Positions 42,250 to 52,756 of a DNA stretch of 64,000 bases are shown piece after piece. Location of the stretch: NCBI GenBank assembly GCA_905221605.1, contig CAJNDS010002246.1, forward strand, positions 902,958-966,957. Direction: 5' to 3'. This stretch comes from Symbiodinium natans. Lineage: Eukaryota > Sar > Dinophyceae > Suessiales > Symbiodiniaceae. The number at the start of each line of letters is the position of its first letter. Within the stretch, counting starts at the first letter, position 1. The position numbers were made by a program, and so were the translations under genes. The notes below the pieces were generated by a model, which saw only the letters and a program-made list of their open reading frames with translations, ran no database searches and had not been told where the DNA came from.

Positions 42250-43460
42250 TTCCGGGTTTAGGATCCTTGTGTGTGTGTGTGTGTGTGTTGTTTTTGTCAT
42301 TTTTTTTTTTTTTGGGGGGGGGGGGGGGGGGTTGGGGGGTCCGGGTTTCGGGTTTAGGGTTTAGGGTTTTGGAGGGTTTGGGGTCCGTAGAGGGTGGGAT
42401 TGAAATGCTGGACGCTGGAATTTTCTTGCTCGGTGCTGTCGGTCAGCCAGCCGTGAGGGGCCATGTTGTTTTTCGTCGTTTTCCCCACCCGACAAGTGGG
42501 GTAGTTAGATTTTAAGGACAAGGTGGCATGCATCATGTGATGCGACGCAGTCAGGACAGTACAAGGACAGCAGGTAGCACAGTTGTGAGGCAGGACAACG
42601 AGTACAAGATTCAGGACAGTACAAGGACAGCAGGTAGGACAGGGAGGCCCAGGCCAACAACTGTACCGAAATGTCGCCTTGCTAAGCAGGCCAAGGAAGC
42701 TCAGGCGGGCAACTGCACCGAGATGTGGGCTGGGCACGCCAGGGAGGCTCAGGCTGGCAACTGTACCGACATGTCTCTTCTTCTTCTTCTACATTTTCTT
42801 GCTTTTCATTGATTTGTTCTTCTTCTACATTTTTTTATTGTCTTTGATTTCTTCTTCTTCTACACTTTCTTGATTTTCTTTCATCTGTTCTTCTAAATCT
42901 TCCTTATGTTCTTTCATTTCTTCTTCTTCTTCTACACTTTCTTTATTCCCCACCCTCGGTGTCGGGGTGGGGTTGCTAGGTCTTCACCTCAACTGTTCTC
43001 TGCCCAACCCCGGAGTGTCTGTGCCCAACCCCAGAGTGTCCATGGAGTGCCCAACCCCAGAGTCTCGCCCTGCAATGCCCAACCCCAGAGTGTCCCTGGA
43101 GTGCCCAACCCCAGAGGGCGGGGATGTTCGAAGTAAAATGCTTTTCATGTCTTCTTCTTTTTCTACATTTTCTTCATGTTCTTTCATTTCTTCTTCTTCT
43201 ACATTGTCTTTATTTTCTTTCATTTCTTTTTCTTCTTCTTCATCTTCATTTTCTTTATTTTCCTTTCCTCTGTGCCTCACTAAGCAGGCCAGGGATGCTC
43301 ACGCGGACAACTGTGCCGAAATGTCGCCATACTAAGCAGGCCAGGGAGGCTCAGGCGGGCAACTGTACCGAAATGATGCCATACTAAGCAGGCCAGAGGC
43401 AACTGTAGGCAAGGCTTCCGCACAGAAACGCCCCCAAGAGGCTTCTCAATCTTGTACGTA
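42250..43460. repeat. Telomere-free block of simple repeats and minisatellites
   Basis: In order: (GT)n at 42269-42291, T and G runs, a CAGGACAGTACAAGGACAGC repeat (42552, 42612), a CTAAGCAGGCCAGGGAGGCT unit of about 55 bp (42680 onward and again 43280-43395), a pyrimidine-rich TTCTTCTTCTACATTTTC satellite, and a GCCCAACCCCAGAGTGTC minisatellite (43000-43120). ORFs here are repeat translations. I see no gene. Confidence 0.8.
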
Positions 43461-43532
43461 GAGTTGATGTTTGAAGGACAGGGTGGGGATTTTCGAAGTG
43501 ATAATTTTGTTGTTTGGGGTTTTCGGCTTCAG

Positions 43533-43720
43533 GGTTGAATTTGGGACCAACAAGCTTTCCGCTCTTTTGGCGGCAGTCATGTGGGAATCTGCACCAAAAA
43601 AGGCCCACAGATGCACCTACTCTTTACCTTGCAGACTTACCACTCACCAAGCCCCCCCAGCCTCTCAAACCCGAAGCCCTAACCCAGTTGGGGGAAGTTC
43701 CGTTACTGTTTGCCTCTGAA
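43533..43720 (+). CDS. Exon of about 190 bp
   Basis: It follows TTTTCGGCTTCAG and reads LNLGPTSFPLFWRQSCGNLH, then DAPTLYLADLPLTKPPQPLK and EALTQLGEVPLLFAS, up to GAAACCCGAAACCC. No GT precedes the array; a GA or GC donor is implied. A second frame (FGTNKLSALLAAVMWESAP) is open over the first half. The 3' portion recurs, diverged, at 43855-43900 after the array. Product unknown. Confidence 0.45.
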
Positions 43721-43734
43721 ACCCGAAACCCTAC

Positions 43735-44070
43735 CCCTAAACCCTAAACCCCAAACCCTAAACCCTAAACCCTAAACCCTATGCCCTAAACCCTAAACCC
43801 TAAACCCTAAACCCTAAACCCTAAACCCTAAACCCTAAACCCTAAACCCTAACCCTGTTGGGGTAAATTCCATTATTGTTCCTGGGGCTCTCTTCTTCGG
43901 CTGTCCATCGGTTTAGGGTTTCGGGTTTAGGGTTTAGGGTTTAGGGTTAGGGTTTAGGGTTTAGGGTTTAGGGTTTAGGGTTTAGGGTTTTGGGTTTTGG
44001 GTTTAGGGTTTAGGGTTTAGGGTTTAGGGTTTAGGGTTTAGGGGGTAGGGGTTAGGGTTTAGGGTTTAGG
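43735..44070. repeat. Back-to-back CCCTAAA and TTTAGGG arrays
   Basis: 43735-43855 is CCCTAAA and 43910-44070 is TTTAGGG. The 55 bases between carry the diverged copy of the preceding exon end, so the arrays flank a duplicated fragment. Confidence 0.85.
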
Positions 44071-44079
44071 GTGCAAAAG

Positions 44080-44133
44080 GGCACAGTGTCTGCCAAATCC
44101 GAGGTGTTTGGCGCTCACGTGTTTGCAGAGTGT
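44080..44133 (+). CDS. Internal exon
   Basis: It follows GGGTGCAAAAG and reads GTVSAKSEVFGAHVFAEC before GTAGGC. Exactly 18 codons, phase 0/0. Downstream to 44280 the sequence is a decayed run of GGGTTTATA-like units. Product unknown. Confidence 0.5.
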
Positions 44134-44388
44134 GTAGGCTTGATAGGCTTTTTCGGGTTTACAGATTTGAATGGGTTGATAGAGTTTAACAGGATTTATA
44201 GGATTACTGCGTTATGGGGTTTACAGGGTTTATCAAGTTTATAGGGTTTAAACAGGTTTGTAGGGTTTTAGGGCTCAGGGTTTCACTTGGAGTTTAGGGT
44301 TTAGGGTTGAAGTTTAGGGTTTAGGGTTCATGGCTTAGGGTTGAGTTGAGGATTTGGGGGGTTTTGGGTGTGTAGAGTCTGCTTGGAG

Positions 44389-44505
44389 GTTCAAGGGTAG
44401 TAAAAATTAGGGGGTAGGCACGCCGAGTCAGGCAAGAACCACGTATGGACCCTACCCCTACACTTACTTTAAGTCCCATGAATATGACCAAGTAGAGCTT
44501 GAGGC
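44389..44505. mobile_element. M1-like element, diverged
   Basis: Left CTTGGAGGTTCAAGGGTAG; right CCCATGAATATGACCAAGTAG. The middle is unrelated to other M1 copies. Confidence 0.45.
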
Positions 44506-44578
44506 TTCGCTTACATCGCAGAGCCCTAGACCCTAAACCTCGACGCCCTAAACTCCGAACCCCCACCCGAGACCTCAG

Positions 44579-44767
44579 GAAAGGTGAAACGTGGTGACAT
44601 CGCGCAGCTAAGGCGCGGAAGTCTACGACCCCCACTCTTCACAAACCCTAAGCCTAAGCCCAATCCCTAAACCCTAAGCCTGAGGGTTTGGGCTGAAGAT
44701 GGCGGGCTCGGGATTCTGGCGGGTTCGAGCTGTTCTGAAGGTCCAGCAGAAGGAGATAGACTCCTAA
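44579..44767 (+). CDS. Last two exons of a gene
   Basis: 44579-44643 follows GAGACCTCAG and reads KVKRGDIAQLRRGSLRPPLF. 44699-44767 follows GGGCTGAAG and reads MAGSGFWRVRAVLKVQQKEI, then DS and TAA. The first runs into CCCTAAGCC without a GT. The second starts with ATG, so it could alternatively be a separate small ORF. Product unknown. Confidence 0.45.
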
Positions 44768-44984
44768 GCCCTAAACCCTAGACCATCTTATGCCCCCAAG
44801 CCCCCCAGTGAAAATCAGAGCCCTAACGCTATGTTCAAAGTTCAAACCTTTTACAGCCTATGAACCCTAAACCCTAAACTTTATTCGTGAATTCCCAAAC
44901 CCGAGCCCCGAGCAACCCAACAACTTAACAGCCTCACACCGTCCAAGCCTACGGCTTGTTTTGTTCAAGGATGCACGGAATGAA

Positions 44985-45240
44985 TGAAGAATGATTTAGG
45001 GCTTAGGCAATAGGGCTTAGGCAATAGGGCTTAGGGATTGGGGTTAGGGATTAGGGGTTTTTGTTTATGGCCGTATCTGGTTCACCCAGAACTCGGGTTA
45101 TACTATGGCCATTTCTCTTTCTAAGGTTCCCTTTGTGGATACCGATAGATATTCATAGATGGGACCATGCTATAGCAGGGACCCGATGAGCTACAATACT
45201 TAAGATTGCGAGTGATACGCACGAGAAAACTAAGGGTTCA
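44985..45240. other. Unassigned segment
   Basis: TAGGGCTTAGGCAA triplicate at 44997-45040, then about 190 bp of unique AT-balanced sequence (GGTATACTATGGCC-like). It matches no family here and has no ORF with bias. Confidence 0.5.
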
Positions 45241-45354
45241 GGGTTCAGGGTTCAGGGTTTAGGGTTTAGGGTTGAGGGTTTAGGGTTTAGGGTTTAGGGT
45301 CTTACAGCTTGCATTGTAAGTGCCCCTTCGCCCTCCCTGTTAACCGCGCGGCAG

Positions 45355-45460
45355 GAATCAAGAGAACACGATGCTCAACGCGCTCGAGCTCAGCGCACTT
45401 TGGCAACACCCCACCATCCTAAGCCCGAGAGTCCCGAAGCACCCGCCCCCAAGTCCTAAA
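45355..45460 (+). CDS. Internal exon
   Basis: It follows ACCGCGCGGCAG and reads NQENTMLNALELSALWQHPT, then ILSPRVPKH, up to CCTAAACCC. The donor is not clear. Product unknown. Confidence 0.45.
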
Positions 45461-45686
45461 CCCTCAACCCCAAACCCTAAACGCTAAACCCTCAACCCTA
45501 AGCCTGAAACTGAAAGGCTCTGTGGTGGCTGCACGGTCTAGGGCCTAGGCTTAGGGTTTAAGGTTGAGGGGAATCCTTCGGATAATCCACTCCCCCTAAC
45601 ATTAAACTTTCCCGGCCCAGGACGGGGGAGGAGGGGGGGGGGGGGTGTGACCCTAAACCCTAAACCCTAGTTAAGGGTTTAGGAAG

Positions 45687-45730
45687 GATGGGGTTACCTC
45701 GGAGCCGAGGGGATTGAGTTGCTCGACTGA
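45687..45730 (+). CDS. Short terminal exon
   Basis: It follows GGTTTAGGAAG and reads WGYLGAEGIELLD, TGA. The stop is away from any array, so it is credible. Confidence 0.45.
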
Positions 45731-46284
45731 GGTCCGGACTTCGAGCGTGGTGCTCCTTGCCTGACCCGAGCTGTTTTGCCATATTCTTTTATTTAGGGTT
45801 TAGGGTTTAGGGTTCAGGGTTTAGGTTTTAGGGTTTAGGGTTTAGGGCTTAGGGTTTAGGGTTTTGGGTTTTGGGTTTAGGGTTTAGGTTTTGTCCTCCA
45901 CGCTGCTGACGGCACATGGAGAAACCGTAAACCCTGAGCCCTAAACCCCAAGCTCTAAACCCCAAAGCCTTGGAAATCGAAAGGTTCTACTTGAGTGCTG
46001 CGTAGAACGCCTTTTGGTTGAAGGGTGAGGGGTTTCGTGTGACCCACTCCCCTAAACCCTAAACCGTAAACCCTAAACCCTAAACCCTAAACCCTAGACC
46101 TAACCCTAAACCCTAAACCCTAAACCCTAAACCCTAAACCCAAAAGGCCGCCAAAACCCTAGAAGCTGGCAGGTTAGAGTGCCAAAGATAAACATGACCG
46201 GTCGCGGCCACTCTGAATCCTGGCCAAGTGCCTGTTGATGAATACTTCGAGCCCCCCCCCCCCCATAAACTTTGTGAGCCAAAG

Positions 46285-46546
46285 GTTAACTTCTCCTTAT
46301 GGATGGCTCAGCCGGTGGACATTGCACCCCGAAAATCCAGGGAGAGGGCAACCCCAAACCCTAAACCCTAAACCCTAAACCCTAAACCCTAAACCCTAAA
46401 CCCTAAACCCTAAACCCTAAACCCTAAACCCTAAACCCTAAACCCTCAATCTTAATCACTCCTGAACTTCTGGGATCCCATGCTGATCACAGCGTCACTC
46501 CTCGCTGCCAGGAGAAGACTTGAACCCTGAATACTCAAAAGCCTAA
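46285..46546 (+). CDS. Two exons joined through a GC donor, gene end
   Basis: 46285-46347 follows GAGCCAAAG and reads VNFSLWMAQPVDIAPRKSRE, ending AGG|GCAACCCC. 46493-46546 follows GCTGATCACAG and reads RHSSLPGEDLNPEYSKA, TAA. Both are in phase 0. The intron is a CCCTAAA array with no GT at its start, so GC is the only donor near the boundary. The stop is in CCTAAACCC. An upstream island at 46166-46234 may be another exon. Product unknown. Confidence 0.5.
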
Positions 46547-46691
46547 ACCCTAAACCCTAAACCCTAAACCCTAAACCCTAAACCCTAAACCCTAAACCCT
46601 AAACCCTAAACCCTAAACCCTAAACCCTAAACCCTAAACCCTAAACCCTAAACCCTGAGCCTTCTGGAGCCTTAAGCGCTTGACTACTGCT

Positions 46692-46880
<189 letters not shown>

Positions 46881-46897
46881 AACTGCTACTGCTGCAG

Positions 46898-47192
46898 CAC
46901 GGCCCCAGCCACCCCAGGCGCAGCCAGCGCGGCCCCACTCACTCCCACGGCCAGGGGGCGTGGCACATACAGGGGCAGGTGCACGGAGTGCGCTACGTGC
47001 AAGGAGCGGCTGGCGTGCGGTCAGCACAGGAAGCCCTGCTTGAACAACGCAAGGCCGGTGAAGAAGGCACGTGGTGGGGAGGCATCAGGGGCTCCCAAAG
47101 AGGAGGACGAGGAAGCCTCGGGGCCCGGGGCAGGGGCGGCGGAGGAAAAGCCGGCGGCGGTGCGGCTGGCCGAAAAGAACACTGAACTTTAA
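46898..47192 (+). CDS. Terminal exon of a cysteine-cluster protein
   Basis: After GCTGCTGCAG it reads TAPATPGAASAAPLTPTARG, then CTECATCKERLACGQHRKPC, then LNNARPVKKARGGEASG and an acidic Ala/Glu tail, with CTT TAA at the end. The Cys spacing C-x2-C-x2-C-x5-C-x6-C recalls the first half of a CXXC-type zinc finger (DNA binding), but the usual later Cys pairs and the KFGG motif are not seen. A degenerate or different Cys module is as likely. GC3 is very high, so coding status is strong; the function is inferred weakly. Confidence 0.6.
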
Positions 47193-47429
47193 ACCCTACG
47201 CCAAACCCATAATAATATACCCCTAACTCCCGAAGCCCCTGAGCTCATAAGCTCCGAAGCCCCGCACCCGACAGGGCCCCAAGCTGCAAACAACCCAACA
47301 GGTTTAGGTTTTGGGTTTAGGGTTTAGGGTTTAGGGTTTAGGGTTTAGGATCCCCCACACCCCAAAACCCTGAACTTCATCACCCTCCCCTTCCCCGTCA
47401 CCCAAAAAAAGAAGCAAAGCCGATACCCC

Positions 47430-47600
47430 TAAACCCTAAACCCTAAACCCTAAACCCTAAACCCTGAACCCTGAACCCCAAACCCTAAACCCTAAACCCC
47501 AAGGCCCAAACCCCAAACCCCAAACCCTAAAACCCAAACCCTAAACCCCAGACCCTAAATCCTAATCCCTGAACCCCAAACCCTAAACCCTAAACCCCCC
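47430..47600. repeat. CCCTAAA/CCCCAAA array
   Basis: Mixed units. It is followed by an exon-like island at 47622-47690 that is open in two frames (VRPRQKLGVQYPPSQAG or APKAEAWCAVPTLAG). Confidence 0.75.
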
Positions 47601-48185
47601 CACCCACCCCGAGCAGCGTGCGCCCAAGGCAGAAGCTTGGTGTGCAGTACCCACCCTCGCAGGCTGGACTCCAAGCTCGGGGATGGGGGAGGGGGGGGCT
47701 TTGGGGCTTAGGGTTTAGGGCTTAGGGCTTAGGGTTTAGGGCTTGGGGTCTTTGGGGCTTAGAGTTTAGGGCTTCGGGGTTTTTGGGTTTTAGCCAGTGT
47801 TGACGGTTCAGGGTTTGGGGTTTGTCTTCCCCAGGAAGTTTTGGGGCCTTATGTCCCTAGACGCTGCTTTGGGTCCCTTTTCCAGGTGCTAAGATTTGTT
47901 GGGGGGGGGGGGGGGGGGGGGTGGTGTTTTGGTGTTTAAGCGTTTAGGGTCTATCGGGCTTGGAAGCCTACCTGCCTTCCACCTACCTACTATTTTGTGG
48001 GCTCTGCCCCCTATATTTCGGGGATTGTAACCTACACCCGAAACCCTAGGATTTAGGGTTTAGGATTTAGGGTTTAGGGTTTCGGGTTTAGGGTTTAAGA
48101 TGTAGGATTCAGGGTGTATAGGTTTTCAGGAGTTACAAGAGACTGCAAGTCCTAGCTTTCTTGAGACCCCTCCGCTGGGTGCAAG

Positions 48186-48869
48186 GAGACAATGATGCAG
48201 GAGTATGGACCAGGGTTTACCCTGCCGCACCTCGGCAGAAGGTCTATGGGGATGGGCTTCCCAGGTTGTGTGTGGGGTTTGGGGTTTAGGGTTTGAGGAT
48301 GTAGGGTTTAGGTTTTACCGCCGAGAGCTCAGGTTCTACTTGGTCCAGTGAAAAACATGTGTAAACATTTGGAAGTTGAAGGTTTCAGCTTCTGTTCCTT
48401 TTGGCATTTGGAAAATCAGGTTCTTGATCTTCGGGATTTCTGAGAGATTTACGGCTGTAGGGGCGACCCTAGACCCAAACCTTACCCCCCGCACACTACT
48501 TCCCCAGACCCCTGGGAGGATCCCAAAAGGAGAGCCCCCCTAAATATTGCCACATAGTATTATTGGGGTCATTTTAAGGAACCCTTTAAGGGGATCTACT
48601 CAGCGCTGAATGCTCCCTGATCTGCCCTTATAGTAGGAGGGGGGGGCGAGGAAACCGCGCGGAAGGGAAGCAAAGCCCAAAAAGCCCTAGACCCCAAAGC
48701 CCGAAGACCTAAACCCTAAACCCCAAACCCTAAACCCTAAGCCCCAAACCCTAAACCCTCAACGCTGAACCCTGAGAGTGGCCACAATTCGCAGGACCGA
48801 GAAGGACGGCTACATGGGCGAGGAGGTCCACGTGGGCCCGTCCCAGCAGCCGCTGGGCGCCGCTGTGGG
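48186..48869 (+). CDS. Two internal exons
   Basis: 48186-48269 follows GGGTGCAAG and reads ETMMQEYGPGFTLPHLGRRS, then MGMGFPGC. 48795-48869 follows CAATTCGCAG and reads TEKDGYMGEEVHVGPSQQPL, then GAAVG, before GTGTGTTAG. Using the third GT in GTTGTGTGTGG as donor, the frame is kept. The second exon's third positions are almost all G or C. Product unknown. Confidence 0.5.
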
Positions 48870-48889
48870 GTGTGTTAGGGCTTGGGGCT

Positions 48890-49015
48890 TGGGGCTTAGG
48901 GCTTAGGGCTTAGGGTTTAGGGTTTAGGGTTTAGGGTTTAGGGTTTAGGGTTTAGGGGGGCTTAGGGCTTAGGGGGTTTAGGGCTTAGGGTTTAGGATTT
49001 AGGGTTTCAGGTTTC
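48890..49015. repeat. TTTAGGG/CTTAGGG array
   Basis: Begins with CTTAGGG and CTTGGGG units, then TTTAGGG. Confidence 0.85.
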
Positions 49016-49512
49016 AACGCTTGGGGCTGTAGTCCTAAATCCCAACTTGGATATTCATGTGTAGTTATTGGGCATTTGGGGGGGGGGAGGGGGTTCAGGG
49101 TTTCGAGCTTCGTCTTCAGGGCTCAGGTAGTTCATGTGTAGTCAAAGTCGGGTCACTTTTTAATATACCTGGCTGGAACCCTCCTAAGCTACGCAGAACT
49201 TAGAACCCTGTTTAGGGTTTGAGGTTTAGCCATGAACCTTCCAGCAAGGTCCCAACCACCCTAAACCCTAAAACCCTAACCCCTAAACCCTAAACCCTAA
49301 ACCCGGAACCCTAAACCCTAAACCCTAAACCCTAAACCCTGAAGCCGCTTTGGGTTGTCGGGGTCACCTCAATGCCCCCCCCCCCCCCCCCCCCCCCAAA
49401 AAGAGGGCCCCAAAGAGCACCTCATTTCCGGGGGGGGGGGGGGGCGTAGGGTTTAGGGTTCAGAGTGGAACCGGAAAATGAGAAGGTGAACCTTTTCTTG
49501 TTTAAGGGTGAA

Positions 49513-49630
49513 CCATGGGCGCTTAGTCTGGTCCCTTACCCTTGCTTATAGGGATCCGAAGTACGGGCCCCTTATTATGCATAGCGTCTTCAGGGGTTAC
49601 ATAACAAGGGACCCAAATTCATGGCCCATC
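49513..49630. mobile_element. M5 element
   Basis: CATGGGCGCTTAGTCTGGTC, then CCTTACCCTTGCTTATAGGG; right part CATGGCCCATCC. Compare 7649-7761. Further right, TTTTTTGGGGTCCTTATGAG (49691) is an M6-like piece. Confidence 0.5.
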
Positions 49631-49771
49631 CTTGGAACCAATTTCATGGGTGGGGTGGGGGGGGGGGGAAGATATATGGTCAGCCGTGTAAGATATGGTT
49701 CCCTTTTTTGGGGTCCTTATGAGAAGGCGGCCCCTCTCTGACTTTAGGGTACCCAAGCAGGGACCCCTCAG

Positions 49772-50110
49772 GTTGGGAACTGGCCCTACGCCTTTGCCAG
49801 GGTTCGGGAGGTTCCTAAGTTCAGTTGCTGTTGGCTTCTTTTTCTTCAGGAATCCTAAGCCCTAAACCCTAAACCCTAAACCCTAAACCCTAAACCCTAA
49901 ACCCTAAACCCTAAACCCTAAACCCCAAACCCTAAACCCTAAACCCTAAACCCTAAACCCTAAACCCTAAACCCTAAACCCTAAACCCTAAAACCCTGAA
50001 CCCCTTGTAAATGGGGGGGGTTAGGGATTGTCGCAGGGTTTGGGGGGGGCCATCTTTCAGGCACGGCGAGAAAGATTACAGCCACTTGGCGAAAAAGAGT
50101 TTGCTTTAGG
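49772..50110 (+). CDS. Two short exons
   Basis: 49772-49801 follows GACCCCTCAG and reads WELALRLCQ before GTTCGG. 50061-50110 follows GGCCATCTTTCAG and reads ARRERLQPLGEKEFALG before GTTCAG. A CCCTAAA array (49860-50000) lies between. The phase is not established. Confidence 0.4.
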
Positions 50111-50309
50111 GTTCAGAGGTTCGGGGAAAGGATTAGGGTTTAGGGATCAGTGTTTAGGGTATAGGGGGGAGGGGTGTTCCGATGGAACGGCCAGTGGGCC
50201 TGACATCCCATGAACTTCTTAGTTCTTAGGGTCCTGTGGGGGGGCGGGGGTGAAATGCTGGGGTGTGGGGCGGTTTGGTCGAGGTGTGGTCTGGGTAGTC
50301 GGGATTCAG

Positions 50310-50444
50310 GAAGTGGTGGCCACACGGTGGCTTAGCCATGCACGCTTTCAGCCCAACACCCCGCGACACGTCTGTGGTGTGGTGCGGGTTACCTATATAA
50401 ACCTCTTAGAGGACTACAAAGTACTTAATTCCCTCATTATGTAA
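50310..50444 (+). CDS. Terminal exon, 44 codons
   Basis: It follows GTCGGGATTCAG and reads EVVATRWLSHARFQPNTPRH, then VCGVVRVTYINLLEDYKVLN and SLIM, TAA. Good codon bias, phase 0, and a stop outside any array. Product not recognised. Confidence 0.55.
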   Translation, partial: EVVATRWLSHARFQPNTPRHVCGVVRVTYINLLEDYKVLNSLIM

Positions 50445-50678
50445 ACACCCTGCACCCTACGCCCCTGCCTGAACCCCACGCCCTTCCACGCAAATCCTCA
50501 CCCAGAAGCTAAGAAACCTGACTTTTGTCTACGTGCTTAGGGGTTACGCAGGCGGCTTTGGGGTTTGGACATGACCTTCCATTCGTTCGCTATACATCTT
50601 GAGGGAAGATGAATTTGGAGTTTCACGGGATGGTCTAGGGTTTGTTGCTTTTTGAACTCTTTCTACATCACGCGGTAG

Positions 50679-50744
50679 GCCAATTTCATGGGACTCGATG
50701 CCTGGAACCCATACCTTGAGGAACTCCGAAACCCCGAGCTTTAA
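50679..50744 (+). CDS. Terminal exon
   Basis: It follows ATCACGCGGTAG and reads ANFMGLDAWNPYLEELRNPE, then L and TAA. 22 codons. Its closeness to the preceding terminal exon suggests either a separate gene or alternative ends. Confidence 0.45.
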   Translation, partial: ANFMGLDAWNPYLEELRNPEL

Positions 50745-50836
50745 TTCTCGAACGCCCCTGTATCCCCAAGCTCCTGAAACCAAAAGAAGAAATACAGCCT
50801 TCAAACCCGAAGCCCCGGACCCTAAAGCCCCCTGAG

Positions 50837-50917
50837 GCGTCACGAACTACGTTGAGTCGTGCTGCGTTTGCTTTTGGACACTGGGTTTGGCCGGCTGCCA
50901 AACGCCACTTCGCCTGA
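50837..50917 (+). CDS. Possible terminal exon
   Basis: It follows CCCCCTGAG and reads ASRTTLSRAAFAFGHWVWP, then AAKRHFA, TGA. A second frame (NYVESCCVCFWTLGLAG) is open over the same bases. Low certainty. Confidence 0.3.
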   Translation, partial: ASRTTLSRAAFAFGHWVWPAAKRHFA

Positions 50918-51035
50918 CATGGAGCCGGGCTTTGGAGTTGTAGTTTGCTTTTTGGGTTTTAATTAGGATTTTAGTTTTTTGGGCTTTTAAGTCTCGGGTT
51001 TCTAGGCCATTCTTGGTTTAAGTCCGGTGGTCTAG

Positions 51036-51221
51036 GACATGGGGACCTGAAACCCCCTCCCTACGTCGCCACAGACGCAAGCTGCGCCGTGGTATGTTCC
51101 ACCCACCGAAGTTCAGCATCAATCTTCGAACCCGAACCCCTCCATGGCCCAAGAGGTTATTTTTTTGGGGGAGGTCAGCAGAAATCCTTCACAGTCTGCC
51201 CTAAACTCGGAAGCCCCTTGA
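51036..51221 (+). CDS. Two last exons, phase-consistent
   Basis: 51036-51091 follows GGTGGTCTAG and reads HGDLKPPPYVATDASCAV, with donor GTATGT. 51195-51221 follows TCCTTCACAG and reads SALNSEAP, TGA. Both junction phases are 0. Short intron of 103 bp without telomeric units, unusual for this window. Confidence 0.5.
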
Positions 51222-51296
51222 AGTAGTACGCCTATTCACTCCTGCACTCCCCATCTAGCACCAGTATGTTGTATAAGGCCATATAAGGCCTTAAGC

Positions 51297-51609
51297 CCCG
51301 GACCCTAAATCTCCATGCCGCAACCTTCCGCGACCTGTAAGGCAGCACTTGCACTTGGGTCGCCTCGGCTGCACTACATGTTTGGGCTCGAAGGCTTACA
51401 CCCTACACCCTGCACCCTGCACCCTGCACCCTAAACCCTAAACCCTAAACCCTAAACCCTAAACCCTAAACCGTAAACCCTAAACCCTAAACCCTAAACC
51501 CTAAACCGCGAGCGTTTAGGGTGCTCGAACTGAGGCCGGCGAAGTCCGCTAGAGAGTTCAGGATTGCGCTATCTTTCACGCATCCCCAACAACCTCAAAC
51601 TCATTTAGG
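51297..51609 (+). CDS. Two exons, phase-consistent, second bounded by telomeric units on both sides
   Basis: 51297-51337 follows GGCCTTAAG and reads PRTLNLHAATFRD before GTAAGG. 51520-51609 uses the AG of a TTTAGGG unit as acceptor and the GT of another as donor, and reads VLELRPAKSAREFRIALSFT, then HPQQPQTHLG. The frame is kept (2 into 1). The island at 51673-51753 (SKLFLASLSSSMLFATKFSH) is a likely further exon. Confidence 0.5.
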
Positions 51610-52067
51610 GTTTAGGGTTTGGGGTTTAGGGTTTGGGGTCCTAAACACCTTTCCGGAAGCCCTTACACAGCAATCTAAGTTGTTTCTTGCATCTTTGTCA
51701 AGCTCGATGTTGTTCGCGACAAAATTCTCGCACGACTTATGGAATTCCAACCCTAAGACCTACACCCTACACCCCACACCTTGCACCCTGCACCCTGCAC
51801 CCTACACCCTAAACCCTAAACCCTAAACCCTAGAGCAGGGGTTTCGGGGGTGGGAAGGAAAGGGCTGAGGGGTTCACATTTGGGGCTCTTTATGTAAGCC
51901 GCCTGCCATTGTCGTACTTGTGTGTTTTGAGTTGAAGTAAGATAAATCAAACAAAAAAGGCACCAACAACTAAATGTCTCTCTTGCACGCAAATGACACA
52001 ACAACTTGGAGATATAGCCTCTTCCGCGAAACTTGGGGTTTGGAGTTTTGGGCGGGCCAACCCCTAG

Positions 52068-52397
52068 AAGCCTTAGCAACGACCTTCAAGACGACAGAAG
52101 AGAACCGCAAGCTTCCTGGAGCCCCGGGAAGCTTAGGGGTGCTTCGTCTGGAATTCGGGTGTTAGGTGCGTGGAAAGTCCCGATCAAGGTAGCCCGGCTT
52201 AAGTGTTCATATAAATAAATAAATAAATATATATATATAGGGTTTAGGGTTTAGGGTTTAGGGTTTAGGGTTTAGGGTTTAGGGTTTAGGGTTGCGTGGT
52301 TTCATGATCCTGCAAGGTAATTTCTGTAGTAGCAACCCAGTCTTGTGCAACTCAGGGGAGGAGGAGGTGACTCTCACCAAGAAGGCCTGCGATTTGA
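52068..52397 (+). CDS. Two last exons around a TTTAGGG array
   Basis: 52068-52158 follows AACCCCTAG and reads ALATTFKTTEENRKLPGAPG, then SLGVLRLEFG, before GTGTTAG. 52334-52397 follows TTTCTGTAGTAG and reads NPVLCNSGEEEVTLTRRPA, then I and TGA. The frame is kept (2 into 1). The intron holds (AAAT)n, (TA)n and a TTTAGGG array. A short exon at 52502-52532 (LDAADSWHFN, after CGTCCTCAG) belongs to the next gene. Confidence 0.5.
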
Positions 52398-52539
52398 CTG
52401 TTTAAGCCCCTAAACCCTAAACCTTAAACCCTAAACCCTTAATGCCCTAAATGCGCAAAACCCTAAACACAAAACCCTGAATCCGATCTGGCCGTCCTCA
52501 GTTGGATGCTGCTGATTCATGGCACTTCAATTGCCCCCA

Positions 52540-52755
52540 ACCCTAAACCCTAAACCCTAAACGCTAAACCCTAAACCCTAAACCCTAAACCCTAAACCCT
52601 AAACCCCTAAACCCCTAAACCCCTAAACCCTAAACCCTAAACTCCCTAAACCCTAAACTCCCTAAACCCCCAAACCCCCTAAACCCTAAACCCTAAAACC
52701 CTAAACCCCTATACCTCCAAACCCCTAAACCCCAAAGCCCTAAACCCTAAACCCT
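52540..52755. repeat. CCCTAAA and CCCCTAAA array
   Basis: The heptamer gives way to the octamer CCCCTAAA and to CTCCCTAAACC units. Confidence 0.85.
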
Positions 52756-52756
52756 A

